Below the pieces are notes generated by a model. The model ran no database searches. It worked only from the letters and a program-made list of their open reading frames with translations, and was not told the origin of the DNA. From the NCBI RefSeq assembly GCF_047663525.1, contig NC_092600.1:1918001-1982000 (forward strand): a stretch of DNA of 64,000 nucleotides, read 5' to 3'. Within the stretch, counting starts at the first letter, position 1. Every line of letters begins with the position of its first letter. The stretch comes from Anas platyrhynchos. Taxonomy: Eukaryota; Chordata; Aves; Anseriformes; Anatidae. Positions 47,001 to 62,000 of this stretch are shown here, in pieces. A program made the translations under genes and the position numbers.

Positions 47001-50000
47001 AGGTCCCTGGCACCAGGGCTCGAGCTGTCCCCGTGCCGTTTTGCAGGGCTGCAGGCACCAGGTCCATGGGGAGCGACGTGCTCTGTGCTCTGCTGCTGCC
47101 CTCGGCCCTCCGGAGAAGCTCCTGGTGCCCAAACTGCTTCGGCCTCTCTGCTCCTCTCCCTCTCAACAAGGGGCTGGCAGTGCCCATGAACCAGACCATG
47201 GGAGCTGGTCAGATGCAGCGGAGTGAGGTGTGCCAGAGAGCACCTGGCTTTGTACTGTGGATTAATAGGCTTGAATTTTATCACTCAAATCTATAAAACC
47301 CCACCTTAAGAGTGGGATTCCTCACGCTTCTTTCTGAGCTTCCCTGTAGCTTGCTGTGAGCCCAGCCTGGCTCCCAAGGGACTTTTCCTTCCAGACGCGC
47401 TGACTCCGAGTCCTTGCAAATCCTTTTTCTGGAGCCTCTGAGGAACCGAGCGTTGTTTCCCTACAGCGTGACATGGGTAGGTGTTTTGCTGAGCTCAGAT
47501 TGATCGTCGTAGCGTGTGCTATCAGCGCTTATTGATGACAAGACGCTCGCTGTGTCGGATGCTCCTCTCACTGTAAACATTGTCACAGAGCCTTCAAGGT
47601 GACCTGTGGCCGGTGGAGGCAGGAGGAAGGAGGAATTTCGGCTTTTGGCTTCTTCCATGCGCTCTGCGTATAGATAAAATCATGTAACCTTTGGACTGGA
47701 GACTGCACGATGGAAAACTTGGTGGCTGGTGATGAGAAGGGGAAGGCAGGGGGACAAGAGGGGATTTTCAGCCAGAAGAGAGCTTCGGAGCCGCGTGGGA
47801 AGCCGTGTCCCTGCTCATCCCACAGGGCCTGGTGCTGGTCACCGAGCTCCGGGGCTGCGGCCACGCTTTGCCCACCCCACCCGCGGGGTTTTACGGGCAG
47901 TGATGATGCTGCCGAGTGTTGCAGATGCCTTGGAAAACCCAATCCGTCTCAAAACGCAACCCCAGCTCGGTGGGGGCTGTCAGCCAGCAGGGTGCTCGTC
48001 AGCCTTGCCCCCCTTTCCAAAATGCGGAAAGAAGATAAATCCAACCCTCTCGTCCAAGCCACCTTCCTTTGCACCACAGGAAGCTTCTCAAAGAAACGTA
48101 TCGTGCGGTGGAAAACACCATCTCATCGGGAAACCCCCAGCGAAGGGAGAAAAAGTTTTTACATCTAGATCTCTGTGCGATGGTGTTGCAAGAATGCAGC
48201 TCACATTTCCATTTGCTCAACCGTGCGGCTGCTGTGGTGTAGATACGATCTGAAGACAGGCCACACCACAGGGAAGCAGTTTCCACTTCATTACTGCTAA
48301 GTAACACTGCAAAAATCAGTGTAAGGTGGGTTGGCCTTGGGGAGGTCAAGGCGACCCAGGGATGTCTGGGTTTCGTTATTTGGCTTTTCTCCCTTGGGAC
48401 AGCGGTGTCATTTGGCACCGGGACCAATGGTCCCTGTGTGGCAGAGTAACTGTTCTAGACTCTGAAATCTAAACTTCAACCCAATTTGGCCTGTGACCAG
48501 TCTAGATCCTGCCTTGCTGGGTGCCAGAGCAGTGGCTGAGCCGATCCGTTTGTTCTCCTTTGCTTCCCTTGGAGAGCCGTGGGGGCTGAGTTACCCCAGG
48601 GAGGATTTGCCAGGGTCTCCCTGTGGTCTCCAGATCAATCCCCAGCTCCTCTCCCAGGTTGCCAAACCCTTTGGATCAGACCCACCAGCAAGGTGGGTGA
48701 TGCCGCTGCTAAGCGGGGAGTTGAGACCAATGACTGCGGGGGTCTTGCAGCCCTAGCAGTGCTTCTGTTTGGAAATTTAAAAAAAAATATATAAAAAAAA
48801 AAAATCACCCCCTTGATGTGGTTGGGGATGGAGACCCTGCCTGGGATGGGGTGGGGTGGGGTGGGACAGCCGCATCGTGCTGCCTGTGTCTGCTAGGTGG
48901 CACCATGCGAGAGCCGCCGCGCATTCACTTGGCTGGCGTGCTGACATTACCAAGCTGATTAATGCCTTTTTTTTTTTTTCCTCTCCTTTGGAGACATCTA
49001 GGAAGAGAGCAAACCATTATTTTGTTGATTTCAATGACTTGGTCTGAGCCACGTTTGCACTGGAATAACAAATGATGTGAATGATGTTCAATGTCTTTTT
49101 TTCAGAATTCTGCATAGAGCAGTATTTAGGTATAGCAAGTGGAAAACATTATTTAGACATCTTTTGAAGATTGTTTTAATGATGGGGAAAAATATATATA
49201 TATCAGAATCCCTCTTGGAATTCTAAATATGTTTTAGCTTCTATGTGCAGTACAGTTCAGTTTTAGGCAAAACCGTTATTTGTAACTGGAGATGAGCTAA
49301 TGCAAGGTCGCTTTTATCCTGAAAAACGTTCAGATAACTCCTGCCGGCTGCTTTGAAGGGTTGCCTGCCTTGTACCGGCAGCCTGATGAACATGAAAGCC
49401 TCACAAAGTGGCTTCCATCGTGCCCATTCGGTGCCATTGGAGGGCCCCTCCCTGGCACACCCCACATCGCTTTTGTGGGCGCCAGGGCGGTTTTTATGAA
49501 ATAATTCAATTTTTGGCTCCGATCTCTGCTTGGCCGTGATGGGACGGGGTCAGAGGCCAGCCGGGGACGCGAGGTGAGCGATCCCCAGTGACCTCGGCGC
49601 TGCGTGGTGCCCCGGCCCTCGTCTGGAGCTGCCTGAAAGGGGGATTTGTGCGTGGCCTCCTCCTGGCTGCCGCTCCCGGCGGCCGCACAGGCCAAGCAAA
49701 TCCCTTCAGCTGAGAGGCTGCTGAGGGTGGTGTGATGCTGTGACCTGCCAGCAACAATTCAGGCCTGTGTTTCGCTTGGGAAAAGGCATTTGCATATCCT
49801 CTATTCGCTTTATTTGGTTAAACACATTTGAAAAGGCAAAAGCTCCCAGCCATTGAGACGGAGGAAGGGGCTGAGGGTGAGCCCCCCCCCCTCCACCTTA
49901 ACTCTTTGAAGCCTTGCTCCAGGCAGAGCAAGGAGGGCAAGAAACAGCAATGTTGTAGAGAAAGACATCTTAAAACACCCAGAAAGGAGGCTCTGAAGGC

Positions 50001-53000
50001 TGGAAAGGGGAAAGTGCTGGTGAAGAAGAGCCCAACGGCAAGGAGGAGGCAGAGCTCCCACGTGTCTCTGGACTGTAAATTTGTTTGTGTGCATTTGTAG
50101 AGATCCGGGGAGAGTCTGCTGAAATTGGCACGAGCAGAAACGTCTTTGAGATGACTTGAGGATATCTGTGAAAATAGAGTTTGGATAAAAGCAAGTCGCA
50201 TTCATATCAGGAACACAAACGTAGGGCATGCTCCAGGGTGTGAAAATCAGAAAGCAGAACTCACTAGAAACAAAACCACAGCCAGCTAATTGCTGCTTAG
50301 TTTAACGTTTAAAAGATCTCCCCAAACTAAATCAACAGCAAAGATCCTGAAACGTAATCCAAGTGTTTTAAAACGTTCAAACAGTACAACCACCTGCTCT
50401 TACTACCCAAAGAAAAGCAATCAGTTCAGTGAAGTATTTAACTTTGGGTATCCAGGAACACCTCCAAGCACGGTCCAGCCCCAGATTTCTCAAAAACCTC
50501 CCTTGTGGTGATGCCCACACACCCTTTTCTCTCATTTTCTGGTGCAGCGCTGGGCAGCAGCACCACACAGCAGGGCAGGAGCTGTGCAGGGCCCTGCCCA
50601 CTGTGCTCAGCCACAAAATGGATGCTCCACTTCTCGGCACCTGGAAGGTGTTTTTTGGGTGGCAGCCGGGAAGAGATGCATCAGCAACCAAATCATCATT
50701 GTGGGTTTATTTTTTTCCCTTGCCACTCATCGGCATCCTTGCAGTGTGTGGAAACTGAGGGCTGGTAGGAGGAGGGTCACAAACACTGGTCTGGTAGGCT
50801 CATATTAGCACACCTAATTGTTGAATCGATTCTCTGTTCATACAGCATTTTTCCTTCCTGATGCTCTTTGCAAGTGGTCAGAAATACACACTGCATAATC
50901 AATACAAGCATAATGTCTGACCAAAAGTCATAGGAAGGAAAAAGAGCCTGCTAAATAGTCAAACATAAAGGTGCAGTCTCTCGGTTTGATGTGACTCATT
51001 ATTTTCATCAGCTGCTGTTTTCTGCACTTAATCATGGTCAGGGCAATATTTTCCATAGATGGCCCTTAAGGAACCTATTGCCCTGGGCTACAGGATGTCC
51101 TGAAAGACCAGGTACTGGTTTTTGGGGTGTTATCCACCTGGTCTCAAAGTGCTGCGTGGGATGAAAGGAGCAGTGGCTGCACCTCTGGCTGTGGTTTCCT
51201 GGTGTGCAGCCTCGGTTAGCTGCTCGGTCGGCGCTGCATCCTCCTGGCCATAAGCATCGCTCGGTTCAAAACTCAGCCTTAATCTGTGTTTCTCATTAAC
51301 TTTGATAAAATGTAAAAGCATAGGGAAATTCAACAGGTTTCTCTCTCTGACAATACTTTTCTTTCATGTTATGTTCGGTCACGAGCATTAAAAGCACTGT
51401 GACTTTATGATATCACTTTTTTTTTTTTTTAATTATTTTTTTACTGAACAGGTGGGGTGTCAGCCAAAGCACATAACAGTCCTTTGAAGCCTTCCCATTG
51501 ATTTTACCGGTAGTTGGATCTCCCTGGGCTTTACCCTGAGCAGTAATCAGCACAAGAGGTGAAGTCTTATTTCCTTTGTACCTGCAGGGTACAGACACCC
51601 CTGCTACTTAACTCGCTAGGGTGACGGCCAGCTTTTGGCAGCTTCTCCAGGAGCAGAAGCCGCCTGGATCTGCAGCTTTCCTCAGTGGCCAACCTGAAAA
51701 AGGGAAGACAACTGTATTCCCCTAAAACACTCTCCTGATTGCTCTGCTCCATAAACCTCTTGGTGGAAAACGATGGGGCTGCTCCCAACCGGAGCTATTT
51801 GCTGATTACCAAGCTCCTGCCCCAGCTGTAGCTCATAAGGAACGATGGGGCAAGGACCAGAGCTGGTAAAAATTGCTGAGCTCCCATGAAAGTTGCGATG
51901 TGATGCTGATTTACACCAGCAGGCCATTTAGGCTGGTGCTCCCAGCCTTGCTCTGGCAATTTGATAAATTAAGTCTAATTGCAGAATAGCCACAGCTGAA
52001 CCAAATGCATCATGTTTGACTTGCCCAAAATCTCATTAAATATCTGTGCCCCTTCATTCATGAATGCTCAGAGTTCTTTGAGGACTCTGCAGAGAAGCAG
52101 CATTAGTGAATTGTGAAGCTTTTGTTTTGTTATCAGCGTAACATAACAGAACCTATTTGGGGCTCAGATGCTGTTTTTTGCTTTGCTTTTAATATGTTGG
52201 CCATGGTTATATCCCCTTACTGTGTTATTGATTCATGTGGTTCACATTTATTCTACTATGGCTCTGAAGTTTTTAATTTAGTGGACCAGGACTGGCAGCA
52301 CAGACTTTATCATTGTCAGGCTCTGTAAAACTTCATTTCGTGATGGGATTTCTCAGAGAGAAAAAAAAAAAAAAAAAAAAAAAAAGAAAAGAAAAAAGGA
52401 TGCTGCCTTTCATTTTAAACCAAGCACTTGCAGGAAGGCTTTGTAGTTTTACACCCTAAAAACTTGTCTGGATTCCCCTAGGAGCTGTAAAGCTTTTGGG
52501 AGGGCTGACAAATGGATGTGTCCAAACCCCACAGCCCCCAGCACCGGGGGGGAGCCTTGCAGCGAGCGAGCTCCGCGCACCCTCCCACAGCCAGGCTGAG
52601 GATCCCAGCTGCGGATCTCCAGTGCCTCAAGGGTTACAGGCGGGCGCTGCCGCTGCGCTAATACGGACTAAGCTGATATTAGCCAAGCTTAACTTCTTTC
52701 GGCAGTTTGCAGATGGGAAGGGGGTGGGACGTCCTGGAGTCAGCAGTTCTTCAACAAGTACGTGGACGGGCGCGCTGGCAGCGGCAGCCCCAACCATGAG
52801 CTGACTGCCTGGGAAGGGAGCGAAGGACGGCCGGCCTGCTGCCGCTGGTGAGTCTGCTGCTGCTGCTGCTGCTTGGTTGCGATGTGTTGGCTCTATGTGC
52901 AACTGGCTCTGGCCCTGCGAGCACCCCAGGGGGCTGCAAGCAGCGTGGGGGAAGCCCCCGCAGCCCCTGCTCCATCTGGGGTGTGCAGAGCTCTGGGTGC

Positions 53001-56000
53001 TGAGCGAAACAAAACTGCCAAAATGGGGCTGAGCAAAACAAAGCTGGGCTGCAGAGAGGGAGCGGGCGCTGCTGCTGCTGCTGGAAGCGGTGGTTTGGGC
53101 TGCGCTGCTCGGGGCTGCTCCAGGGGAGAGCCCGGTGGTGCTGCCGGCAGGATGGGGATGAAGCGCAAGTGGCCGAAAGGGTTTGTGGCTTTTGCAGTTT
53201 CCTGTTTTTTCAGATGTTCCTAAGAGCCTGAAAGGGGGGAATGCTGCAGCCACAGCTCCGGCTGAATTTCACAGCCCCGTGCGGGCTGGGAGCTGCAGCC
53301 ACAGGAGCGGCGGTGGCTTCTCCATCCAGCCTGGGGCTCCAGCCCCGTGCCTTGGAGCACCTCGTGGGTGCAGCGCTGCCCCGGCCACGTGCTGGGGACA
53401 AGGTCACTTAACACAGGGGTGCTGCTTCCCGGGGCTGCCTGGGAGGGCTCAGCTGGAGCCATCGGTTTGGGCTTTACTCCCCAAAGCTCCTGGCCCCGGT
53501 GTGGGTATCACGGCTTGCTTTGAATAGCAGGAGACCAGCAAGCTCATTTCATTGTGTCTGACACCCTGCGGGTTTCTAGGCTGTGCGTGTATTGAGTTTT
53601 TAGCACCCTGAGTTCAAGGCAGGCTCTCCGTGATGGCTGTAGCCATCTGTGGGTCTGTCCGTGCTGGCCTGGCCACGGGGAAGCTGGCTGGGATCTCCTG
53701 GTACAGGCGGTGACGTGTCTTTGCCAAAGCTTTGCAGGCACCGTGGGTTGCAAGCGTTAAATTTATGCATGATCCATTTCGAAACACTGAGGTTTCACAC
53801 TGCCTTCCAGCACACAACCGTGCGGGTGCCCCATCTGAGAAGCCTGCCAGTGTGTGGGGTGCAGACGCTCATCGGGGTGCTCCCTGGAGGTTAAGCACAG
53901 AATGAAAAACTTACCTGTGGCCGTGAAATACCCCTTGCTGCATTGCTTTGGTGTGTGCCTGCCGTTGGGGACGGGTCGGGGACGTGAGGAGGGTGCTGCC
54001 AGGGGCTTGGGGATGTTCCTGGAGGGCAGAGGGCTTTGCTCCTGCAGGATTACAGCGTGGCAGGTCGGTACTGCTGCCGTGCCTGTGCAGAGCTGCAGGG
54101 CATCCTCAAAACCTGCCCAGTTATTTGCCAGACCCGGTTATTTGTGGTTTTATGGTGCAGTGAGAGCAGTCCCTAAAGCAATGTCTACAGAGAAGGGCCA
54201 GCTTTCACTGACCTCACACACAAGCGAGGAAGCAATGCAGTGTTCCTTTAATGGCACCGTGATATCCTCGTGTGCAGAAACCATGCAGAGATTATTTTGA
54301 GAAGCTGGGGCTGGTTGCAGGCACGGTGTGGTGGCGATGCCCACGGGGGCTGGCGAGGGGCCCAGGCAGGCGGGCAGGATGCGGCAGCTCCGTGCGGCAG
54401 GCTGTGCTGTGCTGTGCCGTGTCTGCTCCTCCTGCCCGCCCCAGCCGTGGTGGTGCAGAGCCTCCCCGTCTGCCAGTTGCTTGCCTTCGGGTCTTTTGGC
54501 AAGTTAAGCCTTGTTTTCTTGCCCCTTCCTCCACTGCCGAGTTGCTGGAGGAGCTCCGAGTTATTTTCGAAGCCACCTCCAGCTGCTGGTTGGTTTGGGG
54601 TAAAGCTGGCATGGTTCTGGTGTTGCACAAGCACAGAGGCAGGATGCAGCCCTGCTCATTTTGGGTGCACCTCGAGGTCTTTGCTCCTTCCCCTCTGCGC
54701 ACACAGGGTCCTTCAGAAAGCTCTGCAATTTGCAGGGCACTTGGTTGGTAATTAACCTGATCTAATTATAGACGGCTTACTGGGAGGGATACAACTGTAT
54801 TTATTATAGTTGGATCATGACACGACTGTTACTTTTTTAAGCTGCCATTTTCAGTGTAGTTTTCCAGCTTCGGGTTCCAGTGACAGCCACGGCGCTGCCT
54901 TCATGGGCGCACGCTTGGCACAACGCATGGAAGATTTTTGTCTGTCCGGGTGTTTGTGTTTCTGCGCTGGCAGGTCGGTCAGTTTGGGAGCTCTTGAAGC
55001 TGTAATATTGGCTTAAAGAGCATTGCTCCTGATAATAATAAGCGCTGTGCTGAGCTGTTATGTGGCAGGTGTCCTGCAGCAGCGGGTGCAGCTCCGTGGC
55101 ACGGCAGCATCCTATGGGCAGCATCCTGCAGGCAGCCCCGAGCCCAGCTCCAGGAGCGCACCGCGCGCAGGTGACCACGCTTCACGGCTACAGCTTGGCT
55201 GAGCCCTTCTGCACCCGCTTCCTACAGAACTTTCAGTATTACAGAATGAGACAAAATTAGGATTTGACCAAGTCAGTTTTGGTACAGACTGAGCTGACAG
55301 GGAGGCACACGCCTCGCTGAGAAGCGCTGTACAAAACGCTTCTGTCCGTCTCCATCCCCTGCAGGACTAACTCCGAGCGTGCCATTGCGCTCTCTTCAGC
55401 CTCATGGAAGGTTTTTTGTTAGCAGCTTGTTTAGGTTTCTGCGTCACTTTGGAGGCTGTGCTGCCAGGGCTGCCATGCTTGCCCAAATATAGCGTGGTGG
55501 CCATGCAGGGCACTTATTTTGGGATTCAGAAAATGCTGTCAGCTGCTGCCTGGGGGGCAGGAGGTCTCCGTAAGGCGGAGGAGAGCACCCACCTGTGGGG
55601 GGGAGCCCCGTGGCACATCCAGCAGGTTTGGGTCCCCCGGGCCCTGTGCAAGCAGTGCACACACCAGGAGAGCAGCCAGAGCCAGCTCCTGCCTCCTGGC
55701 CTCCCTTCACCCCCCTGGTCCCTTCTGCCAGCCTCGCACATGCTGACTGTGTGGATCCATCCACGGGGAGCGGGGTCTGCAGGAGCACAGAAGGGATGCC
55801 CCTGGGTTAGGGTTGGAAGTGCGGGTGCAGCTGAGGCTGAGGTAAACAGCACTGCTGCAAATTACAGCCTCCACCGAGCAATTAAAGGTGTGCTCTTCAT
55901 TAAAAATACAGAAACCAGAGCACTGAGGTGGGAATTAGCAAGGGCTGGAGCTGAACGTCCCCAGGGCAGGCGCGTGCTGGGTGCTGCAGTTGGAGCCCGT

Positions 56001-59000
56001 GTGCCTGTGCAATGCCCTGCGCCGTGCTGGGAAACAAGTTGGGTTTCTGAGGTCCTGAGCTGGAACTTGGCCTCTAAAGGCAGCGCTAGGGTTTGCTTAA
56101 ATCCAGCCGATGTTTGCAGGCGAAGAGCAAAACTTCACCTGGCAGCGAGCCACCGGGCTGTGTGCAGAAAGCCACCTCCGTCTTCCCTGCTCTGCAGAGC
56201 TGGCTGCCGCGGGTGCAGAAGGCTTTTCCCTCCCTATTCAGGGCTTCTCTTTGTGCTCTGCCCCAGATAACTATTTTTATGCAGTTATTTAAGCTGTTTG
56301 TTCTCTGCCTGCCACGCGGCATCCGAGCACCATATAGTATACAGGACAATCGAGCGTCAATGCCACTCAAAAATAAAAAGCAAAACAAGTCTCCTTCACA
56401 AGAAATAGGATTTGCAAACAACCAGGGTCCTCAGGGAGGGTTTGCAGACTCTCTGGAGGCGGCTTCCAGGACTGAAGCCCAGCCCTGGCAGGAGCAGCAC
56501 GCGGTGCAGTGCCGGGACAGGAGACAGCCCCGCACCAAACAGGGGCTGCAGGCAGGGCGAGCCCCAGCAAACCCCCAGGTTGGCAGCTCCAGCTCAGCTC
56601 TTCCAGGTGCTCCTGGCACCTCCGTGGTGCTGAGAGGCTGCAGGCAGCCTGCGGGTTGTGGTTTCACAGGGTGAAATTATGGATGAGGATTTCTGGGGTT
56701 TGCGCCGAGCACAGGCAGGAGACCAAAGAGCCAGAAGCACCCCCGGCTTTGGGGTTTGTGTTTGGTCTGGCTGGCTTGGAGGAGCCGCCTGAGCCTGCGT
56801 GGGTTGAGCACGCAGACGTCGCGCTGGCACAAGAGGGTTGCAGCATTGTGATGGGGACAGAAATAGGCCAGGCACCACTGAGCTTTGTCCCCTGAAAGCC
56901 CAGAGCCCTGTGGCTGCAGCACATCACCTCGCGATGAGGCGGAGGGCACTTCAGCACGGAGGTGAGCCGCTTCCTCGCCGTGCCTTCGGGTCTGGTAGGC
57001 TTCAGAAACCAGAGCTCTGAGCCCATGAGCTTTCCCATTCTGGTGGGAATCTTGAAATATTTGCAGGGCTTCCTTGCCCTTCCCCATCGGAGCAGTGGCA
57101 GACTGGGACCAGCCCCACAGCCTCAGCCTTCCTGCACTCCTCAGCCACGGTGGCTCCGGAGCACCGCTGTGCTGAGCCGCTCGTGGTGCCAGACGTATTT
57201 TTAGGCTGGTTCCCATCTGTGAGCTGTTCCTGAGCACGGCGGGGAGGCGAGCAGTGGAGGATGAAGCTTTCCGGGGAGGGTTTGGTGTTGTTGGCAAATA
57301 GGTGGCACGGACACAGAGGGATGAGGCCGTGGGGTGCTGCTGGCCGGCGGTGGGCTTTGCTCTCTGCAGCTTTACGGGCACGTAAAGTAAGATCCCCACA
57401 CAGCCTCTGAATTATTCATCGAGTAATTTCTCTTGGCAAGTGGCTGGTATGCTGTAGATGTTTCAGATACTTTAAATACTTCTGTTTATGCTGTGATCAT
57501 TGTGCTCCTTCTGTAAAATTGGCCCGTCAGGACGTGGAGCCCCTTGTTAGCATTTTTCCCTTTTTAGCGGATGGCTGCAAGGCCCTTGTGTCTTGCAAAT
57601 GCGTTTCCTTGCAAATGCATTTCTCAGCAGGGCCGGGAGCAGGAGGCCAGTGCCGCTCCTGCGGGTTGCCTGGAGATTTGTGTCCTTTGTCTGCTCCTGT
57701 CCTTCGGCGCTGGTTTGAGGATGCTGGTGGCACGGCGGGGCTGGGCAATGTCCCTAGTGGCACGGTGCTGTGCGGGGTGCTGCGGAGGAGCCGTGCTGCT
57801 CGTGCACCAGACCCTTGGTGAGGAGTTTGCTCAGGAACACGGTGCAGGAGCATGAGACGTCTCTGCAGGAGCACTAGTGGGAAGCATCACTCCCCCAAAG
57901 TGATACACGTGTGTGTGCATATATAAACGTACATGGACATACACACACGTATGTAAGTGCCTTAGAAAGTCCTTCGGAAGCCCTGTGTTGGAAGCAGGCT
58001 TTCTGCACCCAGCATGAACCTGCCCACCTCCCCTAGGACCCAGTCCTTACACCACCAGCCCAGACTGATGCCCGGCCCCGTGCTGCCCCGTTCCCCTTCG
58101 TCCCTCCGCGTCCTCTCCCTGCAGTAACCAAAGGTCACGCAAAGCATCGCCAGCTCCCTCGCCGTGAACTTTATTTGCCTGATTCCTCTCAGCAGATCAA
58201 AGAGGCTTGGCCTGGATGTGACGCCCCCTTTCCGAGGCAGATAACCGCTGTGCTGGCTGGGGGGGGGTGGCAGGAGGCGGCCTCGTGGCTCCCCCAGCCC
58301 CGCTCTATCCATCTGAGCCCCCGGCTCTGTGGCACAAAAGCAATTGGGGCTGAAGAGGCTTGTGTACCATCGAAACGTCAGCCTTTAATAGTCCCGCTGG
58401 CAGGAGGCCAGCCGAGCAGATTGGACGTGTCTGATTCCCAAAGGGAGGGGAGAAGGACGTTTTTCATTTAGTAAAAATAAGACTCGCATCGTGCTTCTCT
58501 TTCATTTCTTGCTTGCTGGGTGCTGCTCTGGTGTCCCTGGAGAGATGCTGCACCTCACCAGCGCTGTGTCCCTCTCCTCCCTTGTTCGCTAGCAATGGAA
58601 ATAGTTGTCCAAGAGCAAATCCGTGCTCTGCATCAGTTGCCTCTTGCTCCTTATGCTGAGTCCCAGTGTAATAATCCCCCCCAAATTGATTTTTTTTTTT
58701 CCCTTTTTGAATCTTGACTCACTGAGCTGTAATGCAACCACGAGGGCTGGTACTTTTGCGTTGGTTCTTGAACGAAATATATCTTTGTGACTTGACCCTG
58801 CAAAGAATTAGGTATAGTGTAAGTAAAGAATGGTAATTGTGTTTTATGTACTTGGAAATCACCACTTTTGCTCACAGTTGGTAAAATCAAGCACGTGCAA
58901 GAGCTTGTTTTGATCTGGTTTTGGTGGGTTGGGGACATTTTTTTTTAACAGAAAGCACAGTTTTGATGATAATATAGTGTCCCAAAGATCAAAGCAATGA

Positions 59001-62000
59001 TACGTCACGAGGAAGCCATGAGGAGCTGGCTTCAGTGTGAGCCGTCTGAAGGAGAAGCCTTGTAGTGAACCATGCCACTGCACAGGAGCAGAAGCAGGTA
59101 ACATCTAAGGAAGTTTTAGGCAGTATTAACCTTGCACCGGCTGATAATCCCACTCAGTTTCTGCTGTGCCTCCTTGAGCAGAGCTTTTGCCACTGACCCT
59201 GTTTTGGGATCAGCAATCTCAGTCTGGGGCCCATGGAGCCGGAACGAGGGACAAGGCATCTTTCAGAGCACGGAAATCTTGTGCTGCTCCACTGGAGGGA
59301 GGTTCCTCTACATCTGCCTCCTGGGACTGGGACAGCTGAGATCCTGGAGACTCCGTGTCCTTGGAGAAAGAGGGCAGCTGCTGGTGCCACAGCCCCGGGG
59401 AGGGAGCAGCTGAGCCGCAGCCAGCCCCGGCTGATCCTGTGCAGCCGTGGGCAAATGGCCTTTTTTTGTGCTCGGATAGAGGGAGAGCCATAGAAACTTT
59501 GCCTGTTTCCAGCACAAAACAGGTCATCCCACCCCATTCCCACCTGCTGGGGATGTGTGGTGGGCTGGTGAGGCCATCTCATGAGGTGTTCTCCTTCCCA
59601 AATAGGCAGCAGGATGATGGCACAGCCTGCGTGGGGTGAGCAAAGCTTCCCTGTGCACACATCGTGCACACAGCAGCAGGCTGAGACTGTTCCCATGCGG
59701 GTTCGTGCCGCCAAATCTCCAGTTACAGCATCACTTCCAGCAGGATCAGATCAAAACCGACTCACACAATAGTGCCGTTTGTATCCTGCGTGCCAGAAAA
59801 ATATTTCGGAACCGCCGCCGTGGTGCCTGCTGCTCACAAAGCTGGCTGGTAGTGCAGAGCGCAGCGCCTCTTCTAGCTGGCCAGAGCCCTTTTCACCCCC
59901 ATCCACGTGCTGTTCTGGAGGTGTCAGGCATGCTGTGGCCAGCCCCAGCCCTCTCACACACAGCTCTTAAATCCTAGCAAGTAACCCGGGTTTGTCCTTT
60001 TTCAAAAGCTTTTTTGGTTGTTTGTTTTTCAGGTTTGTGTCTCTTTTCTCTGCCATGGGGGTACTCCACAAGTGGCGATGCGGTATGGAGCAAATGCCCG
60101 TGTTGGTGCTTCCATGTGAAGCTCCCAGGGCTGTTTTCCGTAGCTCCCCTGTGGGTGAGAGGTGCCACTTCACAGCCCGAGCATCCAGGGCTCATTGCAG
60201 GGCCGGGGATTCACCGCAGGTGACAGAAATGGGGCAGAACTGCCAGAGAAGGGGTGCGGAGAGCATCCTGCTGCAGAGACCGGGGTGACAGCAGCAGCTG
60301 CTCACGGTGTGCTCCGGTGTGTGATGCTGTGGTGCTAGTAGAAAACCAAACCCAAGGAATGTGCTGATTTTTTTCATTCATATTACTACTATTTTTAATT
60401 ATGTGATCTATAGGAGGAATACAGGCAAGGGAGGCACAACCTGTCCTGGCAGCAGGGTGCCCGGCAGCGCGGCTCCTCTCAGACACGCCTGGGCCCCTCT
60501 CCTGGCCCCCATCCCGAAGCAGGTTCGCTGCCCCGAGCCCATCAAGTACGGGCTCATCGTGAGGCACCTGGGGATGGAAAATCAAGATTAACTGTTGCAA
60601 AAGCCAAGCCGGGTGATCTTTGAAGTGCCAAAATCAACTGTGTTTGGAAACTGGGGTCGGTGGGTGAAGCTACAGGTCTTGGGTGGATGGGAGGAACCAG
60701 AGGTGCCGGGCTGTCCCCTGCACGGAGTAAGCTTTCTCCTGGGAGCAGGGTCCTGCCTTCAGTTTCTGTACTGAGTCCTCATTGAACTTAGATTATTAAA
60801 TGAAAAGAGGAGAATACAAGTAGATGACTGCGTGGTGCTACTTGCCATGCTAGCAGCTGTATTTAGCTCTCCCAGGGATCCTAGCACTCTTGCTGCTGCA
60901 GTAGGAAGAAAAAAAGGTCTGTGCAAACCCAGGCTGTGCTGTGCCCCTCTCTTTGCTCAAGCCGAATACCTCCTGGTAATCACAAGCGATCCTTATTTCT
61001 GTGTTAGAGCATCCTGTCTTTTCCAGAGTTGAAAAGCACATTTTTTGATGTCTTTAGATGACTTTTTTTTTCCCAAATCCAGGTACTGATGTAAATCTCA
61101 CCCTAACATATGTCAGAGGGATGCGAAGTCAGTGAGGGAAGGTGTGATCACACGTCCCCCATTACCCGTATTATAACAGCAATACTTGTGTTCTGGTGTG
61201 CTGCTGGGTCTGGCTGCCAACACTTGTTCTTTTTACTACAACCCTGGCTCTTGCGATGCTCTTGCTGGTGCTGTGAGCTCCCAGTGCCCATTAGTGCCCT
61301 GTACTGGGATGGATGTGCGGGAGGGCCCAGCACTGGTGCACCCAGTTGCCCCCGTGCCAGCACTGCCGCTGCTTTCCCATTTCCCAGAGACTTCTGCCTT
61401 CAGCCTGGCTGCACAGGTGGCTGCAAATCACTGCTCCCAGGCTGATGCGGATGGAGTCTTCTCAAGTTTTGAGTGTAACCAGTAACCGCGGCAAGTTTTG
61501 GTGGGACTGATTGTGTTTCTGGGAGCAGGCAGTTCTAAGTGCGACTAACCCAGATCCTTTTGCACAAATAGTTAATTCATTTGTAAATGAAGAGCTCCCT
61601 CATTTTTTGTAGCCTGCTTGTACTGATGTGTTTTGCAAGCTGCTTTTCATCACCTGGTGCAGAGAAGTACCGTGAGGGGAGAGACCGGTGCTCCACCTCC
61701 GTTCATCCTGCCGTCGTTGCAGCCAGGTTGTACCAGATGAGCAATTTTCTGGAGAGATGCTCAAAACCCAGGAGAAAATTACAGCCTGGGTGGGCACGGC
61801 CCAGAAACATCACCAAGATGCTGCTTTATTTTCTGTGATCATCACAATTGGTCCTGGAGGGGCTGGGGGGGAGCTGGGCAGCTGCAGGATCTGGCCCATG
61901 GGGAGGCCAGGGCCAGAGCCCCCAGAAGGGAGAGGTGCTGCTCCCACCTTTAGCCCAGTTGGCGAGGTGAGCTGTTCTCTGTGTCTTTGTGCTCTGCAAA

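Noticed and set aside
55404..56270. 288-codon frame inside ACSL6 intron 1
   Set aside because: GC-rich composition yields several overlapping long frames on both strands here; none has domain features.
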